Assembly: GCA_963785565.1 (NCBI GenBank)
Contig: CAWAVV010000011.1
Location: 1-64,000, forward strand
From: AP-15 sp963785565
GTDB lineage: Bacteria > Pseudomonadota > Alphaproteobacteria > ATCC43930 > CGMCC-115725
DNA length: 64,000 nt
Reading direction: 5' to 3'
The notes beneath the pieces are model-generated. The model was not told where the DNA came from. It ran no database searches and saw nothing but the letters and a program-made list of their open reading frames with translations. The position numbers were made by a program, and so were the translations under genes. This document shows, one piece after another, positions 25,263 through 33,981 of this stretch. Every line of letters starts with the position of its first letter. The stretch's first letter is position 1.

Positions 25263-26334
25263 ATGAGGGGTCAAGACAACCGTTACCGAGGCGCCGGCGT
25301 CGATATCGCCGCCGCCGAATCCGGCCTCAAGAAGATCGTCGACAGCATCAGGGAGACTTGGCCGGCGGCCGATGGCGTCGGCGCCGTCAAGCTCGACATC
25401 GGATATTTCGCCAACGTCATCGATATCGGCGGGGTCGGATTGGCGATCTGCACCGACGGGGTCGGCTCGAAGTCGATCATCGCCGGCATGATGAAGAAAT
25501 ACGACACGATCGGCATCGATTGCGTCGCGATGAACGTCAACGACGTAATCTGCGTCGGCGCGCGGCCGATCTCGATGGTCGACTACATCGCGGTCGAGAC
25601 AGCCGACGCCGATATGCTCGGCGCGATCGCGGTCGGGCTCGCCGAGGGCGCCCGGCAGGCCGGGATCTCGATTTCGGGAGGCGAGATCGCGCAGCTCAAG
25701 GATATGATGCGCGGTTTCGACCTGGTCGGCATGGCGGTCGGGCTGGTGCCGCTCGACCGGATCATCACCGGCCGCGATCTCGTGCCCGGGGACGCGATCA
25801 TCGGCATCGAAAGCAATGGCATCCACAGCAACGGGTTGACCTTGGCCCGGCGCGTCTTTTTCGAGCAAGGCAAGCTGTCGGTGGACCACGTCTTCCCGGA
25901 ACTCGGCGTCCCTCTAGGCGAGGAGCTGCTGCGTCCGACCCTGATCTACGTGCCGGAGGTGCTCGACATCATCGAGCATGTCCCGGGGGTGAAGGCGTTG
26001 ATCAATATTACCGGCGACGGGTTGCTCAACCTGCCGCGGGTCGATGCGAAGGTCGGGTTCGAGATCGACAATCTGCCGCCGGCGCCGCCGATTTTTCGGC
26101 TGATCCAGCAGCACGGGGCGGTTGACGACCGCCGAAATGTTCGCGGTCTACAATATGGGGATCGGCTTTTGCGTGCTGGCGGCCGACCAGGATGTCGGCG
26201 CCATCCTGGCGATCCTAGAACGTCATCGCCGACGCGCCCGGGTGATCGGCCGGGTTATCGAAGACGATAGCAAGGGCGTCCATCTGCCGGCCGAGAGGCT
26301 CGTCGGCCACGGCAAGCGCTTTCGCCGGGAGTGA
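25263..26334 (+). pseudogene. purM: Phosphoribosylformylglycinamidine cyclo-ligase, frameshifted near the 3' end
   Basis: PurM closes the imidazole ring in purine synthesis (FGAM to AIR, ATP-dependent). The frame from ATG 25263 reads YRGAGVDIAAAESGLKKIV, ICTDGVGSKSIIAGMMKKYD, ISGGEIAQLKDMMRGFD, ESNGIHSNGLTLARRVFF and NITGDGLLNLPRVDAKVGFE to IFRLIQQHGAV. It then shifts; the next frame continues TAEMFAVYNMGIGFCVLAAD. One extra base near 26119-26122 accounts for the break and restores about 356 residues. All catalytic and nucleotide-binding blocks lie upstream, but the C-terminal lobe would be lost. This is an unusual PurM subtype, with no purN partner. Either a real lesion (another purM elsewhere) or a sequence error. 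Confidence 0.82.
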
Positions 26335-26354
26335 GCGGGGTCGTTGTGAAGAAT

Positions 26355-26564
26355 TCAGGGGTTCGGATAAAATGCCGCCAATGGATCGCGGCCGCGCCGG
26401 CGGACGCGCTGAATTTCGACCTCGGCGGCGCGCCGCTGCAGCGCCTTCCGGTCCGCTTCACTGACAGTTCCTTGAGTTCGTACGACACAGGCTGTGGGAC
26501 AGCGGGTGATACCTTTACGGCGGATGAATGCGGCGATCGCCGCGTCGTATTCGCTCTGCGACAT
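26355..26564 (-). CDS. Small conserved hypothetical protein
   Basis: A 69-residue protein. MSQSEYDAAIAAFIRRKGIT, RCPTACVVRTQGTVSEAD and RKALQRRAAE resemble a small protein family I have seen in alphaproteobacteria, marked by the TRCPTAC phrase. The N-terminal half looks like a helix followed by a Cys-containing turn; the C-terminus is basic. The ATG at 26564 is the only sensible start. It faces the purM gene end. The function is unknown; a short DNA-binding or regulatory role is only a guess. Confidence 0.6.
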   Translation of the reverse strand: MSQSEYDAAIAAFIRRKGITRCPTACVVRTQGTVSEADRKALQRRAAEVEIQRVRRRGRDPLAAFYPNP

Positions 26565-26723
26565 GATTTCGGATCCCCTGGCTCGTCAGACTTTCTCTGT
26601 CGATGACCAAGCTACGCCAAGACGTCGAAATCCGCGCCAAAATTGAGGGTTAATTTTGCCACATTGTTGGTTAAATTAACTAAGTAAAGCAACCGCGCCG
26701 AGCGTGACCTCGCGACCGAGGGA

Positions 26724-26783
26724 TTACAGCGCGGTGATGCCGCCATCGACGACGAGACCGGTGCCGGTCATGAAACCGGCAGA
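26724..26783 (-). pseudogene. 3' stub of a short-chain dehydrogenase/reductase
   Basis: The last 19 codons read SAGFMTGTGLVVDGGITAL then stop. This is the typical C-terminus of an SDR (x-x-TG-x-x-x-VDGG). The rest of the gene is missing; upstream codons lie in the AACCGGGAA repeat cluster. It marks a breakpoint next to that cluster. Confidence 0.6.
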
Positions 26784-27202
26784 CCGATGCCGGCGCCAAT
26801 TCCCGTGAACCGGGAAGATAACCGGGAATCTCGTTGATTCAGCGTCGAGGCGGCTGTTCGACCCCGAAAACGAGGCTGATCCGTCAATGGCTTGCAGGCT
26901 AATTCCCGTCGCGGCATAACCGGGAATTTTTTGCCCCCGAACCGGGAAAATATTCGGCGTAACCGGGAAATAGACGGGAACGGAAGATCGTGATCGCATT
27001 CTCGAACAAGCGGCTTTGTTTCTGATCTGTCCGCATCTCAAATATAGTGCGATTACGGCAATTTCACCGTCGCTATTGGAGATGAGGACCAAATGCCGGA
27101 ATTGGCAGCCACCACATCCGATATGACGCGCTCACGATCTGACGATGCGATTTCGACGCAAATTTGACCTCGATCGTACTATCCGCAGCACTGTCTCGAC
27201 TG
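26784..27202. other. Gene-free gap with a cluster of direct repeats
   Basis: The stretch between the SDR stub and the methyltransferase gene has no credible coding frame. Its left half carries five exact copies of AACCGGGAA and two inverted relatives (AATTCCCGT). The right half leads into the restriction-methylation gene and presumably holds its promoter, though no clear -35/-10 pair is visible. Confidence 0.55.
26808..26969. repeat. Five direct copies of AACCGGGAA
   Basis: Exact copies start at 26808, 26820, 26918, 26940 and 26961; the last three are spaced 22 and 21 bases apart, about two helical turns. AATTCCCGT occurs at 26798 and 26901. The array resembles an iteron or operator cluster next to a defence-type gene. 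Confidence 0.75.
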
Positions 27203-29791
27203 ATGGCCAATCCGGTGGACGTTAGCGACCCAACTTGCGGTAACACGGCGATTGAGGCCTTTGTCGGCCGATGGCAGCGATCTGCCGCCTCTGAACGGGC
27301 CAATTACGGCTTGTTCCTGATCGATCTGTGCGAGGTTCTCGGGGTTCCGCGGCCAGAGCCGGCCACCGGCGAACCGGAGCGCGACGGTTATGTGTTCGAG
27401 CGCCCGGTTACTTTCCACAACCCCGACGGCACGACCAGCACCGGGTTTATCGACCTTTATCGTCACAACGCCTTCGTCCTTGAAACCAAGCAAGGCTGCG
27501 AGGCGAAACGGGAGGCGACGTTGCTGGAGCAGGCCGGCCTCACCAAACCTCGTCGCCGTCGTGGGCACGGCATCCGCGGCACCGAGACCTGGGATGCGGC
27601 GATGCTGCGCGCCCGCGGCCAGGCCGAGCAATACGCCAAGGCCTTGCCCGAATGGCCGCCGTTTTTGATCGTCGCCGATGTCGGCCATAGCATCGAGCTT
27701 TATGCCGATTTCACCGGCGCCGGAAAGCATTACGCGCAATTCCCGGATACCAGCAGCTTTCGCATCCTGCTTCCTGACCTGGCCCGAGAGGAGGTCCGCG
27801 AGCGCCTGAAAGCGATCTGGCTCGACCCGCTGTCGCTCGATCCGACGCGTCACGCGGCCAGGGTCACGCGCGAGATCGCGGCGCGGCTGGCGTTGCTCGG
27901 CCGCAGCCTGGAAAAGGACGGGCATAGCGCTGAACGGGTCGCGCTGTTTCTGATGCGCGCGCTATTCACCATGTTCGCCGACAACGTCGGTCTGTTGCGA
28001 AGGGAAAGCGTCCGAGAATTGCTTCGCGGCTTGCGCGGCCGGCCGCACACCTTCGCGCCGATGATGCGCGGCCTGTGGGCCAACATGGACAAGGGCGGAT
28101 TTTCGCCCGAGCTTGGCGAAGACATCCTGCGCTTCAATGGCGGCCTGTTCGAAAACACCGAGGCGATCGCCCTCAATGGCGAGCAGCTCGAAATCCTGAT
28201 CGACGCGGCCGAGCGGGATTGGTCGGCGGTCGAGCCGGCGATATTCGGCGCCTTGTTGGAGCGCGCGCTCGACGAGCGCGAACGCGAGCGGCTCGGCGCG
28301 CATTACACACAACGCGCCTATGTCGAGCGTCTGGTATTGCCAACAATTATCGAGCCGCTGCGCGCCGATTGGGAGGCAGTCAAGGCCGCCGCGGTCGAAT
28401 TGACCGACATCGGCGACAAGGCGCGTGCGGTCACCGAGCTGCGCCGCTTTCACGAAAATCTGTGCAATGTTACGATCCTCGACCCGGCCTGCGGCACCGG
28501 CAATTTTCTCTATGTCGCATTGGAGCACTTGAAGCGGCTCGAAGGCGAGGTGTTGGACTTGCTTGCCGGCCTTGGCGAGATGCCGGGGCTCCTCTCAGTG
28601 GATCCTCACCAGCTGCTCGGCATTGAGCTGAACCCGCGCGCCGCCGCGATTACCGAGCTGGTGTTGTGGATCGGCTATCTGCAATGGCATTTCCGCATTC
28701 GCGGCAAGGCGAGGCCGGCTGAGCCAGTATTGCGCAATTTCCGGAATATCCAGCATCGCGACGCGTTGCTGACCTGGCGCACCGAGGAATTGGTACGCGG
28801 TCCCGACGGCCTCCTGCTGACCCGCTGGGACGGGCGGACCAAAAAACCGCACCCGGTCACCGGTGAAATGGTGCCCGACGAGAACGCGCGAGTCGAGGTC
28901 ACCCGACTGGTCGGAGCCCATCCGACGAGATGGCCGAGAGCCAATTTCATTATCGGCAACCCGCCGTTTATTGGCGCGAAATACCTTCGTGAACTGCTGG
29001 GGGATGGTTATTGCGAGGCATTGTGGGACGTTTACCGGCAGATGCCGCAATCGGCCGATTACGTGATGTATTGGTGGAATCGTGCCGCTCAGGAGGTCTC
29101 AGCCGGGCATGCCCGCCGCTTTGGCTTGCTCACAACCAACTCGCTGCCGCAGGCTTTCAACCGCCGGGTCGTCAAGGCGCATCTGGAGCATGTCGATGGG
29201 ATCTCGATCGCCTTCGCGGTCCCCGATCATCCTTGGGTCGATGCGTCCGACGCCGCCGCAGTGCGCATCTCCATGACCGTCGGCATGCGGGGCCGCGACC
29301 GGCCTGGCCGGTTGCTGGAAGTCACGCGCCAGATGCCGCTTGATGACGGCGAGTCGGAGGTCGAATTTTCATACCGCATCGGTGTGATTCATGCCGATCT
29401 GCGCATCGGCGCCGATCTGACCCGCGCATTGCCATTGCGGGCGAATGAAGGGCTGTGCTCTCGCGGGGTGCAGCTTATTGGGGCCGGTTTTATCGCGACG
29501 TCGGATCAGGGACGGGCGCTCGGTATTGGCCGTGTGCTCGGCCTGGAAAATCACATCCGCCCTTATCTTAGTGGCCGGGACCTGACCGGGCATAGCAGAA
29601 ATTTCATGGTCATCGACCTTTTCGGCCTGCAAGAGGCCGAGGTCCGTCAGCGTTTTCCTGACGTTTATCAATGGGTCCTGGAAAGGGTTAAGCCGGAGCG
29701 GGATCAGAATAACCGGGCGTCGTACCGGGAATCCTGGTGCCATCGCGGTTATGGCGGCGCGTTGCCCCTCACCCCAACCCTCTCCCCGTGA
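27203..29791 (+). pseudogene. Type IIG-like restriction-methyltransferase, 3' truncated
   Basis: The frame gives 862 residues. An N-terminal nuclease-like module carries GFIDLYRHNAFVLETKQGCE (PD-(D/E)xK-style D...ExK). A helical linker and the adenine-methyltransferase core follow: ILDPACGTGNFLYVALEHL (motif I), LLGIELNPRAAAITELVLW and FIIGNPPFIGAKYLREL (motif IV, NPPF). The target-recognition region begins (RPYLSGRDLTGHSRNFMVID, NRASYRESW). It then stops inside a palindromic repeat, giving the meaningless tail GALPLTPTLSP. Family members are longer, so the specificity end is missing. The start is ATG 27203 or TTG 27164. Confidence 0.8.
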
Positions 29792-29823
29792 TCCCCGGAT
29801 CGAGTCCGGGGAGGGCGAGGGGA
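29766..29823. repeat. Palindromic repeat joining two gene ends
   Basis: CCCCGGA (29793-29799) and TCCGGGG (29805-29811) form a hairpin flanked by CCTCACCCC and GGCGAGGGG. Both the methyltransferase frame and the bpt frame end inside it, giving both proteins artificial tails. Confidence 0.75.
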
Positions 29824-30632
29824 TGATCGGCTTCGCGCGGGAGCGAGGGGGATGCGAAATCGGCCCATCCGCCGGCGGTCAGGCGCTCGAGCGCCTGAAA
29901 GCGCGCCTTGTAGGCCATTTTCGGGCTTTCCGCGATCCAATAGCCGAGATAGACGTAGGGCCGGGCACGGCGGCGGCATTCCTCGACCAGCCACAAAATG
30001 CTCCAGGCGCCAAGGCTGCGTTTCGCCTGCCGCGGATCGTAAAAGCTGTACACCGCCGATATGCCGTCGTCGAGCAGGTCGATCAGCGAAGCCGCGACGA
30101 GGCGGTTCGAGTGATCGCGAAATTCGGCGATCTTGGTTCGCACCGGGCTTTCTTCGACCATGCCGCGGTAATCGCCATAAGTCATCGAGGCCATTTCGCT
30201 GTCGCGGTGCCGCCCCCGCTGATAGGCCGAGAAAAGCTCGAATTGTTCCGGCGTCGCTCGGGCCGGGGCGAGATCGCCGATCAGGTCGCGATTGGTGTTG
30301 CGGATCCGCCTGGTCGATCGGGTATGGCCGAAACGGTCGACGGCAATGCGCACCGGCACGCACGAGGCGCAACCGCGGCAGACCGGGCGGTAGGCAAAGC
30401 GATGGCTGCGGCGAAACCCGGCGCGTGACAAATCATCGTAGAATTGGGTGGCGCCGCCGCCGGCGAGCTCGACGATCAGCTTGCGCTCCGCCCGGGCCGG
30501 GATATAGGGGCAGGCAACCGGCGCGGTGGCGAAGAATTGCTGCAACGGAGCGATCAAGCCGTCGCCAGCCGGGGTCTCCCGCCGAAGCCATGCACGGTTC
30601 GGCTTGTCGTTGGCCCCGGGCCGCAATTTCAT
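29769..30632 (-). CDS. bpt: Aspartate/glutamate leucyl- or arginyl-transferase (N-end rule)
   Basis: A 287-residue aminoacyl-tRNA-protein transferase of the ATE/Bpt family, which attaches Leu or Arg to acidic N-termini for ClpS/ClpAP degradation. Conserved parts are ACPYIPARAERKLIVEL, the Cys pair in PVCRGCASCVPVRI, YQRGRHRDSEMASMTYGDY, SFYDPRQAKRSLGAWSILW and YVYLGYWIAESPKMAYKARF. Family members end near the last block (about 250 residues). The extra 30-odd residues (LALPGLDPGITGRGLG) are read-through into a palindromic repeat. The start is ATG at 30632, from conservation. The gene stands alone. Confidence 0.88.
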   Translation of the reverse strand: MKLRPGANDKPNRAWLRRETPAGDGLIAPLQQFFATAPVACPYIPARAERKLIVELAGGGATQFYDDLSRAGFRRSHRFAYRPVCRGCASCVPVRIAVDRFGHTRSTRRIRNTNRDLIGDLAPARATPEQFELFSAYQRGRHRDSEMASMTYGDYRGMVEESPVRTKIAEFRDHSNRLVAASLIDLLDDGISAVYSFYDPRQAKRSLGAWSILWLVEECRRRARPYVYLGYWIAESPKMAYKARFQALERLTAGGWADFASPSLPREADHPLALPGLDPGITGRGLG

Positions 30633-30801
30633 GCCGGCTTCCCCAATCCGTAACGCGCTATCCCAGCCACAGCCGGGCCGTCTGGTGAGTATGGACGAGA
30701 GCATGCCGCCGACGCCAGCGCCGGGAAAGCTTTTGGGTCGATCGGCGTCGCCCATCTGCTCGCATCGCCCGGCCCGGCGGCGGCCTCGGCGTCAGCGGCG
30801 C

Positions 30802-31209
30802 TCAACCTGCGATAAAGCGGTCGATCTTGCGGTAACGGAACAGCCAGGGCCCGTTCTGTTCGACGATTTCGTCGGCATAGGCGCCGCCCGAGCCGATTTT
30901 CGGCCCCTGCGGGCTGTTCTGCATGACCATCCAATTGGAACGCGCTTGGGCCCGGGCGCCGTCGAGCGCGATGACGATGTTGGTCACCAGATGCACGGCG
31001 CGCGGCCGCTCCGATCCGGCCCTCGCCCGAAGGCTGCGCGCCAGCTCGGCGATCGCCGCGCGGCCGGTGGCCTTGCCGAAGGCGGTGTCCCAGACGCCGT
31101 CCTCGGTGAACAAGGCTGCCATGTCGTCATAGCGGCCGTCATCGAGGCGGTAACAGTATTCCGCCATCAATTCGCGAATGGCGTCCTTGTCTTCAACCGC
31201 GGTCGGCAT
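30802..31209 (-). CDS. SnoaL/NTF2-like protein
   Basis: A 135-residue single-domain protein of the nuclear-transport-factor-2 / SnoaL-4 type. MPTAVEDKDAIRELMAEYCY, DDGRYDDMAALFTEDGVWD, TGRAAIAELARSL and VHLVTNIVIALDG match the cone-shaped alpha+beta barrel, whose relatives include isomerases, dehydratases and ring-hydroxylating dioxygenase beta-like proteins. The His in AVHLVTN is a usual active-site position. The start is ATG at 31209. No operon partner suggests the substrate. Confidence 0.85.
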   Translation of the reverse strand: MPTAVEDKDAIRELMAEYCYRLDDGRYDDMAALFTEDGVWDTAFGKATGRAAIAELARSLRARAGSERPRAVHLVTNIVIALDGARAQARSNWMVMQNSPQGPKIGSGGAYADEIVEQNGPWLFRYRKIDRFIAG

Positions 31210-31303
31210 GGGTTCTCTCCCGAATTCCGTCCGAGCGCAGTCTAGCATCGGCGCCGCCCCGGCGCTCCGCCAACGGCCGCGGACAAGACGATTTCACCGG
31301 ATG

Positions 31304-31666
31304 TCATATCGCCAGCATCTCGGCCACTGTGCGCGCCAGCTCCGCCGGGGCGAAAGGCTTGCGCAACAGCGGTATGCCGACGGCGCCGCCGCCCAAGGCG
31401 CCGGCGTAGCCGGTGATCAGCAGCGGCCTCAGCCCCGGCCGCCGCTGCCGGGCCCGCCGGATCGTTTCGAGGCCATTCATCCCCGGCATCGCGTAATCGA
31501 CGATCAGCAGGTCGATCTCGGCGCTTTGCTCCAGAATGCCGAGTGCCGCTTCCGGGCCGCTTGCCTCGTGGATGGTGTAGCCGGCGGAGCCGAGAAACTC
31601 GCCGATAAAGCGCCGCACATCGTCATCATCGTCGCACAGCAGGATGTGGGCGGCACCGCGCGGCAT
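31304..31666 (-). CDS. Response-regulator receiver protein (or frameshifted receiver domain of the kinase)
   Basis: A 120-residue CheY-like receiver. HILLCDDDDDVRRFIGEFL has the acidic pocket, LLIVDYAMPGMNGLETIRRA the phosphoacceptor Asp, LLITGYAGAL the Thr, and LLRKPFAPAEL the Lys. As a separate gene it starts at ATG 31666, overlapping the kinase stop by 41 bases. The in-frame codons before that ATG (ATSDRSERSAAEMPRGAAH) look like a linker, so the receiver may be the end of a hybrid kinase split by one base. There is no output domain. With the kinase it forms a phosphorelay of unknown target. Confidence 0.75.
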   Translation of the reverse strand: MPRGAAHILLCDDDDDVRRFIGEFLGSAGYTIHEASGPEAALGILEQSAEIDLLIVDYAMPGMNGLETIRRARQRRPGLRPLLITGYAGALGGGAVGIPLLRKPFAPAELARTVAEMLAI

Positions 31667-33071
31667 TTCCGCCGCCGACCGCTCGGAGCGGTCCGAAGTC
31701 GCGCGGCGGCTCGTCGGCTTTCGGCAGCCACAGCTCGACCGTCGTTCCGGCGCCCGGCCTGCTGCTGATCCGCACAGCACCACCCGATTGCGCGGCAAAA
31801 CCCTGTACCGTCGGCAGTCCCAGGCCAGAGCCGGCGCCGGCATCCTTCGTGGTGAAGAACGGGTCGAACGCCTGGGCGAGCGTTGCCTCGTCCATCCCGG
31901 TTCCGGTGTCGGCGATCGATAGGACGGCGTATTTTCCAGGTGTCAGTTCCGGCGGAGAATCGTGGTTGGTGGCGTGGTTTTCGAGCCCGATCCTCACCGA
32001 GCCCCCGGTGGGCATCGCGTCGCGCGCGTTGATCGCCAGGTTGAGGATCGCCAGCTCGAGCTGGTTGGCGTCGACATACGCCGGAGCGAGGCCGGCATCC
32101 GCGGCAATCGACAGATCGATCCTCGGCCCGAGGGTTTGCCGCAGCAGCGCATCGATGCCCGCCACCAATCGAGATAAATCGACCGATCGCGGATCGAGGC
32201 GCTGTCTGCGGGCAAAGCCGAGCAGGCGCTGAATCTGCGCAACGCCGCGCTCGGCCGCTTGGATGGCGCTGTCGAGCAACGGCGCGATGGCGCCATTGCC
32301 GCCGGCTCGTCCTCTTGCCAGCATCAGATTGCCGATCACGACCGTCAGCAGGTTGTTGAAGTCATGGGCGATCCCGCCGGTCAAATGGCCGATGGCCTCG
32401 AGCTTTTGCGCCTGACGCAGCGCCGCCTCGGTCGCCCGATGTTCGCTGATCTCGGCCTGCAGACGCAAATTGGTCTCGTTCAATTCGAAGCGCAGGCGCA
32501 TCGCTTCGACAAAGATCCGATTGAGATGTCGTCCAGCAAAGGTCATCGCGGCGACGAAAACCACGATCATCGCCCCAAGCGCGCGGTCGATAGGGGTGCC
32601 CTCGGCAAGAAAGCGGGCGGCGATCGGCGCGCACGCGGGGAGCACGAAAGCCAGCAAGGTGGGCAGGTGAGGACCGCTGAGCACGACGGAACCCGCGCAC
32701 ATGCCGCCGATCACGATCGTCAGAAAGGCCTGGGCAAGCGGCGGGATGAACGGGAACAGCACCGCCCCGCCGAACCCCCAGCACAGACCGGCGAACATCG
32801 CGCCCAGCGTCGCTGGAAATGCCCACCGCCCAGCGTCCGCCCCGGCATTGCCGCGGCGATATCGCCGCCACACGGCCGCGCGGCCCGCGGTCACCACGAC
32901 GACGACGCCAAACCATAACAGCGGAACCGGCCCGGCGGTGATCGGCGTCAGGACGGCGGCGGTCAAGGCCGCATTGACGAAATTGACGCCGAGCGCGATC
33001 GGCATTTGCCAATAGACGGCGGCGACCTGCTCGGCATAGACGGCGACGGCGATTTTGTCGGAAGGCTTCAT
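31626..33071 (-). CDS. Membrane sensor histidine kinase
   Basis: A 481-residue kinase. The N-terminal half has about six hydrophobic helices (ALGVNFVNAALTAAVLTPIT, PLLWFGVVVVVTAG, ATLGAMFAGLCWGFGGAVLF, AFLTIVIGGMCAGSVVL and others) with no periplasmic sensor. A coiled coil (EAMRLRFELNETNLRLQAEI) leads to the HisKA box LEAIGHLTGGIAHDFNNLLT with the phosphoacceptor His. HATPase motifs follow: LELAILNLAINARDAMP, VLSIADTGTGMDEATLAQAF and GAGSGLGLPTVQGF. GGAAGGA lies 8 bases before the ATG. The last 20 residues look like out-of-frame receiver linker, which suggests a frameshifted hybrid kinase. Confidence 0.88.
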   Translation of the reverse strand: MKPSDKIAVAVYAEQVAAVYWQMPIALGVNFVNAALTAAVLTPITAGPVPLLWFGVVVVVTAGRAAVWRRYRRGNAGADAGRWAFPATLGAMFAGLCWGFGGAVLFPFIPPLAQAFLTIVIGGMCAGSVVLSGPHLPTLLAFVLPACAPIAARFLAEGTPIDRALGAMIVVFVAAMTFAGRHLNRIFVEAMRLRFELNETNLRLQAEISEHRATEAALRQAQKLEAIGHLTGGIAHDFNNLLTVVIGNLMLARGRAGGNGAIAPLLDSAIQAAERGVAQIQRLLGFARRQRLDPRSVDLSRLVAGIDALLRQTLGPRIDLSIAADAGLAPAYVDANQLELAILNLAINARDAMPTGGSVRIGLENHATNHDSPPELTPGKYAVLSIADTGTGMDEATLAQAFDPFFTTKDAGAGSGLGLPTVQGFAAQSGGAVRISSRPGAGTTVELWLPKADEPPRDFGPLRAVGGGNAARCRPHPAVRR

Positions 33072-33345
33072 TGGGCGCGTCCTTCCGGCGATGAGGGGTG
33101 CCCGCACGGGCCGCTCCCGGCTGCATTCGCCAGAGCGCAACGCAACTGGTCGGCGATCTTTGTGTCAAATTAACTGATAGCACCAAATCCAAGGTGTTAG
33201 GAGAGCGAAGGGGCTTTGGCGCCGGGGCTTCGGCCTTCGATTGAAGCCGCCGGCCGGCCGGGAGGCGCATCTCCCCTTGCCGGGATGGCGTTCCGCACTA
33301 GAATGTATGCCGAGCAGCCGGCTCTCGGCTCTCGGAGGACCGTCG

Positions 33346-33966
33346 ATGGCGACGCCGACCACCCTGGAGATCTTCACCGACTACGTTTGACCGTGGTGCT
33401 ATCTCAGTACCGTGCGTATTGAAAAGCTGAAGCGGGCGTTCGAAGTCGAGACCAAACTGGTGCACTTTCCGCTGCATCCGGAGACGCCGGCCGAGGGCCG
33501 GTCGATGGCGGAGCTTTACGCCGGACGCAATGTCGATCCCGAAGCGATGTACGCCCGGATGAAAAAGCTGATGGACGCCGAGGGGCTGCCCTATGGCCGG
33601 CGGACCCATTCCTATAACAGCCGGCTGGCCCAAGAGCTGGGCAAATGGGCCGACACGCAGCCCGGCGGCGAAGCGATCCACGACGCTCTCTACCGGGCTT
33701 ATTTCGTCGAGGCGCGCAATATCGGCGACCCTGAGATATTGGTCGAGATCGCGCAATCGGCCGGGCTCTCGGGCGAGGAGGCGCGCGCGGTGTTGAGCGA
33801 ACGCCGGCTCAGGGATGCAGTCGACGCCGACTGGGCCAAGTCGCACGCCTATGGCGTCACCGGTGTGCCGACCTTTGTCGCGGCGCGCTATGGGGTGGTC
33901 GGCGCGCAGCCCTATGAGGTGCTGGAGCAGTTGCTCGACAAGGCGGGGGCGGTGCGCCGCAATTAG
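33346..33966 (+). CDS. FrnE/DsbA-family thiol oxidoreductase, candidate selenoprotein (in-frame UGA at codon 15)
   Basis: A 206-residue thioredoxin-fold DSBA-like protein (PF01323, FrnE branch) if the TGA at 33388-33390 is decoded. The sequence MATPTTLEIFTDYV-[UGA]-PWCYLSTVRIEKLKRAFEVE has UGA exactly at the first Cys of the expected CPWC. The rest is intact: FPLHPETPAEG, ARMKKLMDAEGLPYGRRTH, NSRLAQELGKWADTQ, LYRAYFVEARNIGDPEILVE and the cis-Pro loop AYGVTGVPTFVAARYGVVGA. GGAGG lies 7 bases before ATG 33346. The only internal start (GTG 33412) lacks a ribosome site and would delete the active site. A SECIS-like hairpin follows. Selenocysteine as the attacking residue is chemically sensible. 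A plain nonsense mutation remains possible. Confidence 0.8.
33404..33422 (+). promoter_or_regulatory. Candidate bacterial SECIS hairpin
   Basis: TCAGTAC and GTATTGA form a 7-bp stem (one G-U) around loop CGTGC. The loop begins 21 bases after the UGA and has G at its second position with GU, matching the usual bacterial SECIS spacing of about 16-37 bases. Confidence 0.6.
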
Positions 33967-33981
33967 GCGCTGACGCGGCGC

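Noticed and set aside
26808..26969. CRISPR-like array
   Set aside because: Repeat units are only 9 bases, spacing is irregular, and no cas gene is present.
33391..33415. GGTGCT/AGTACC hairpin directly after the UGA as the SECIS
   Set aside because: Its loop is only about 10 bases from the UGA, too close for bacterial SECIS geometry; the alternative hairpin at 33404-33422 fits better.
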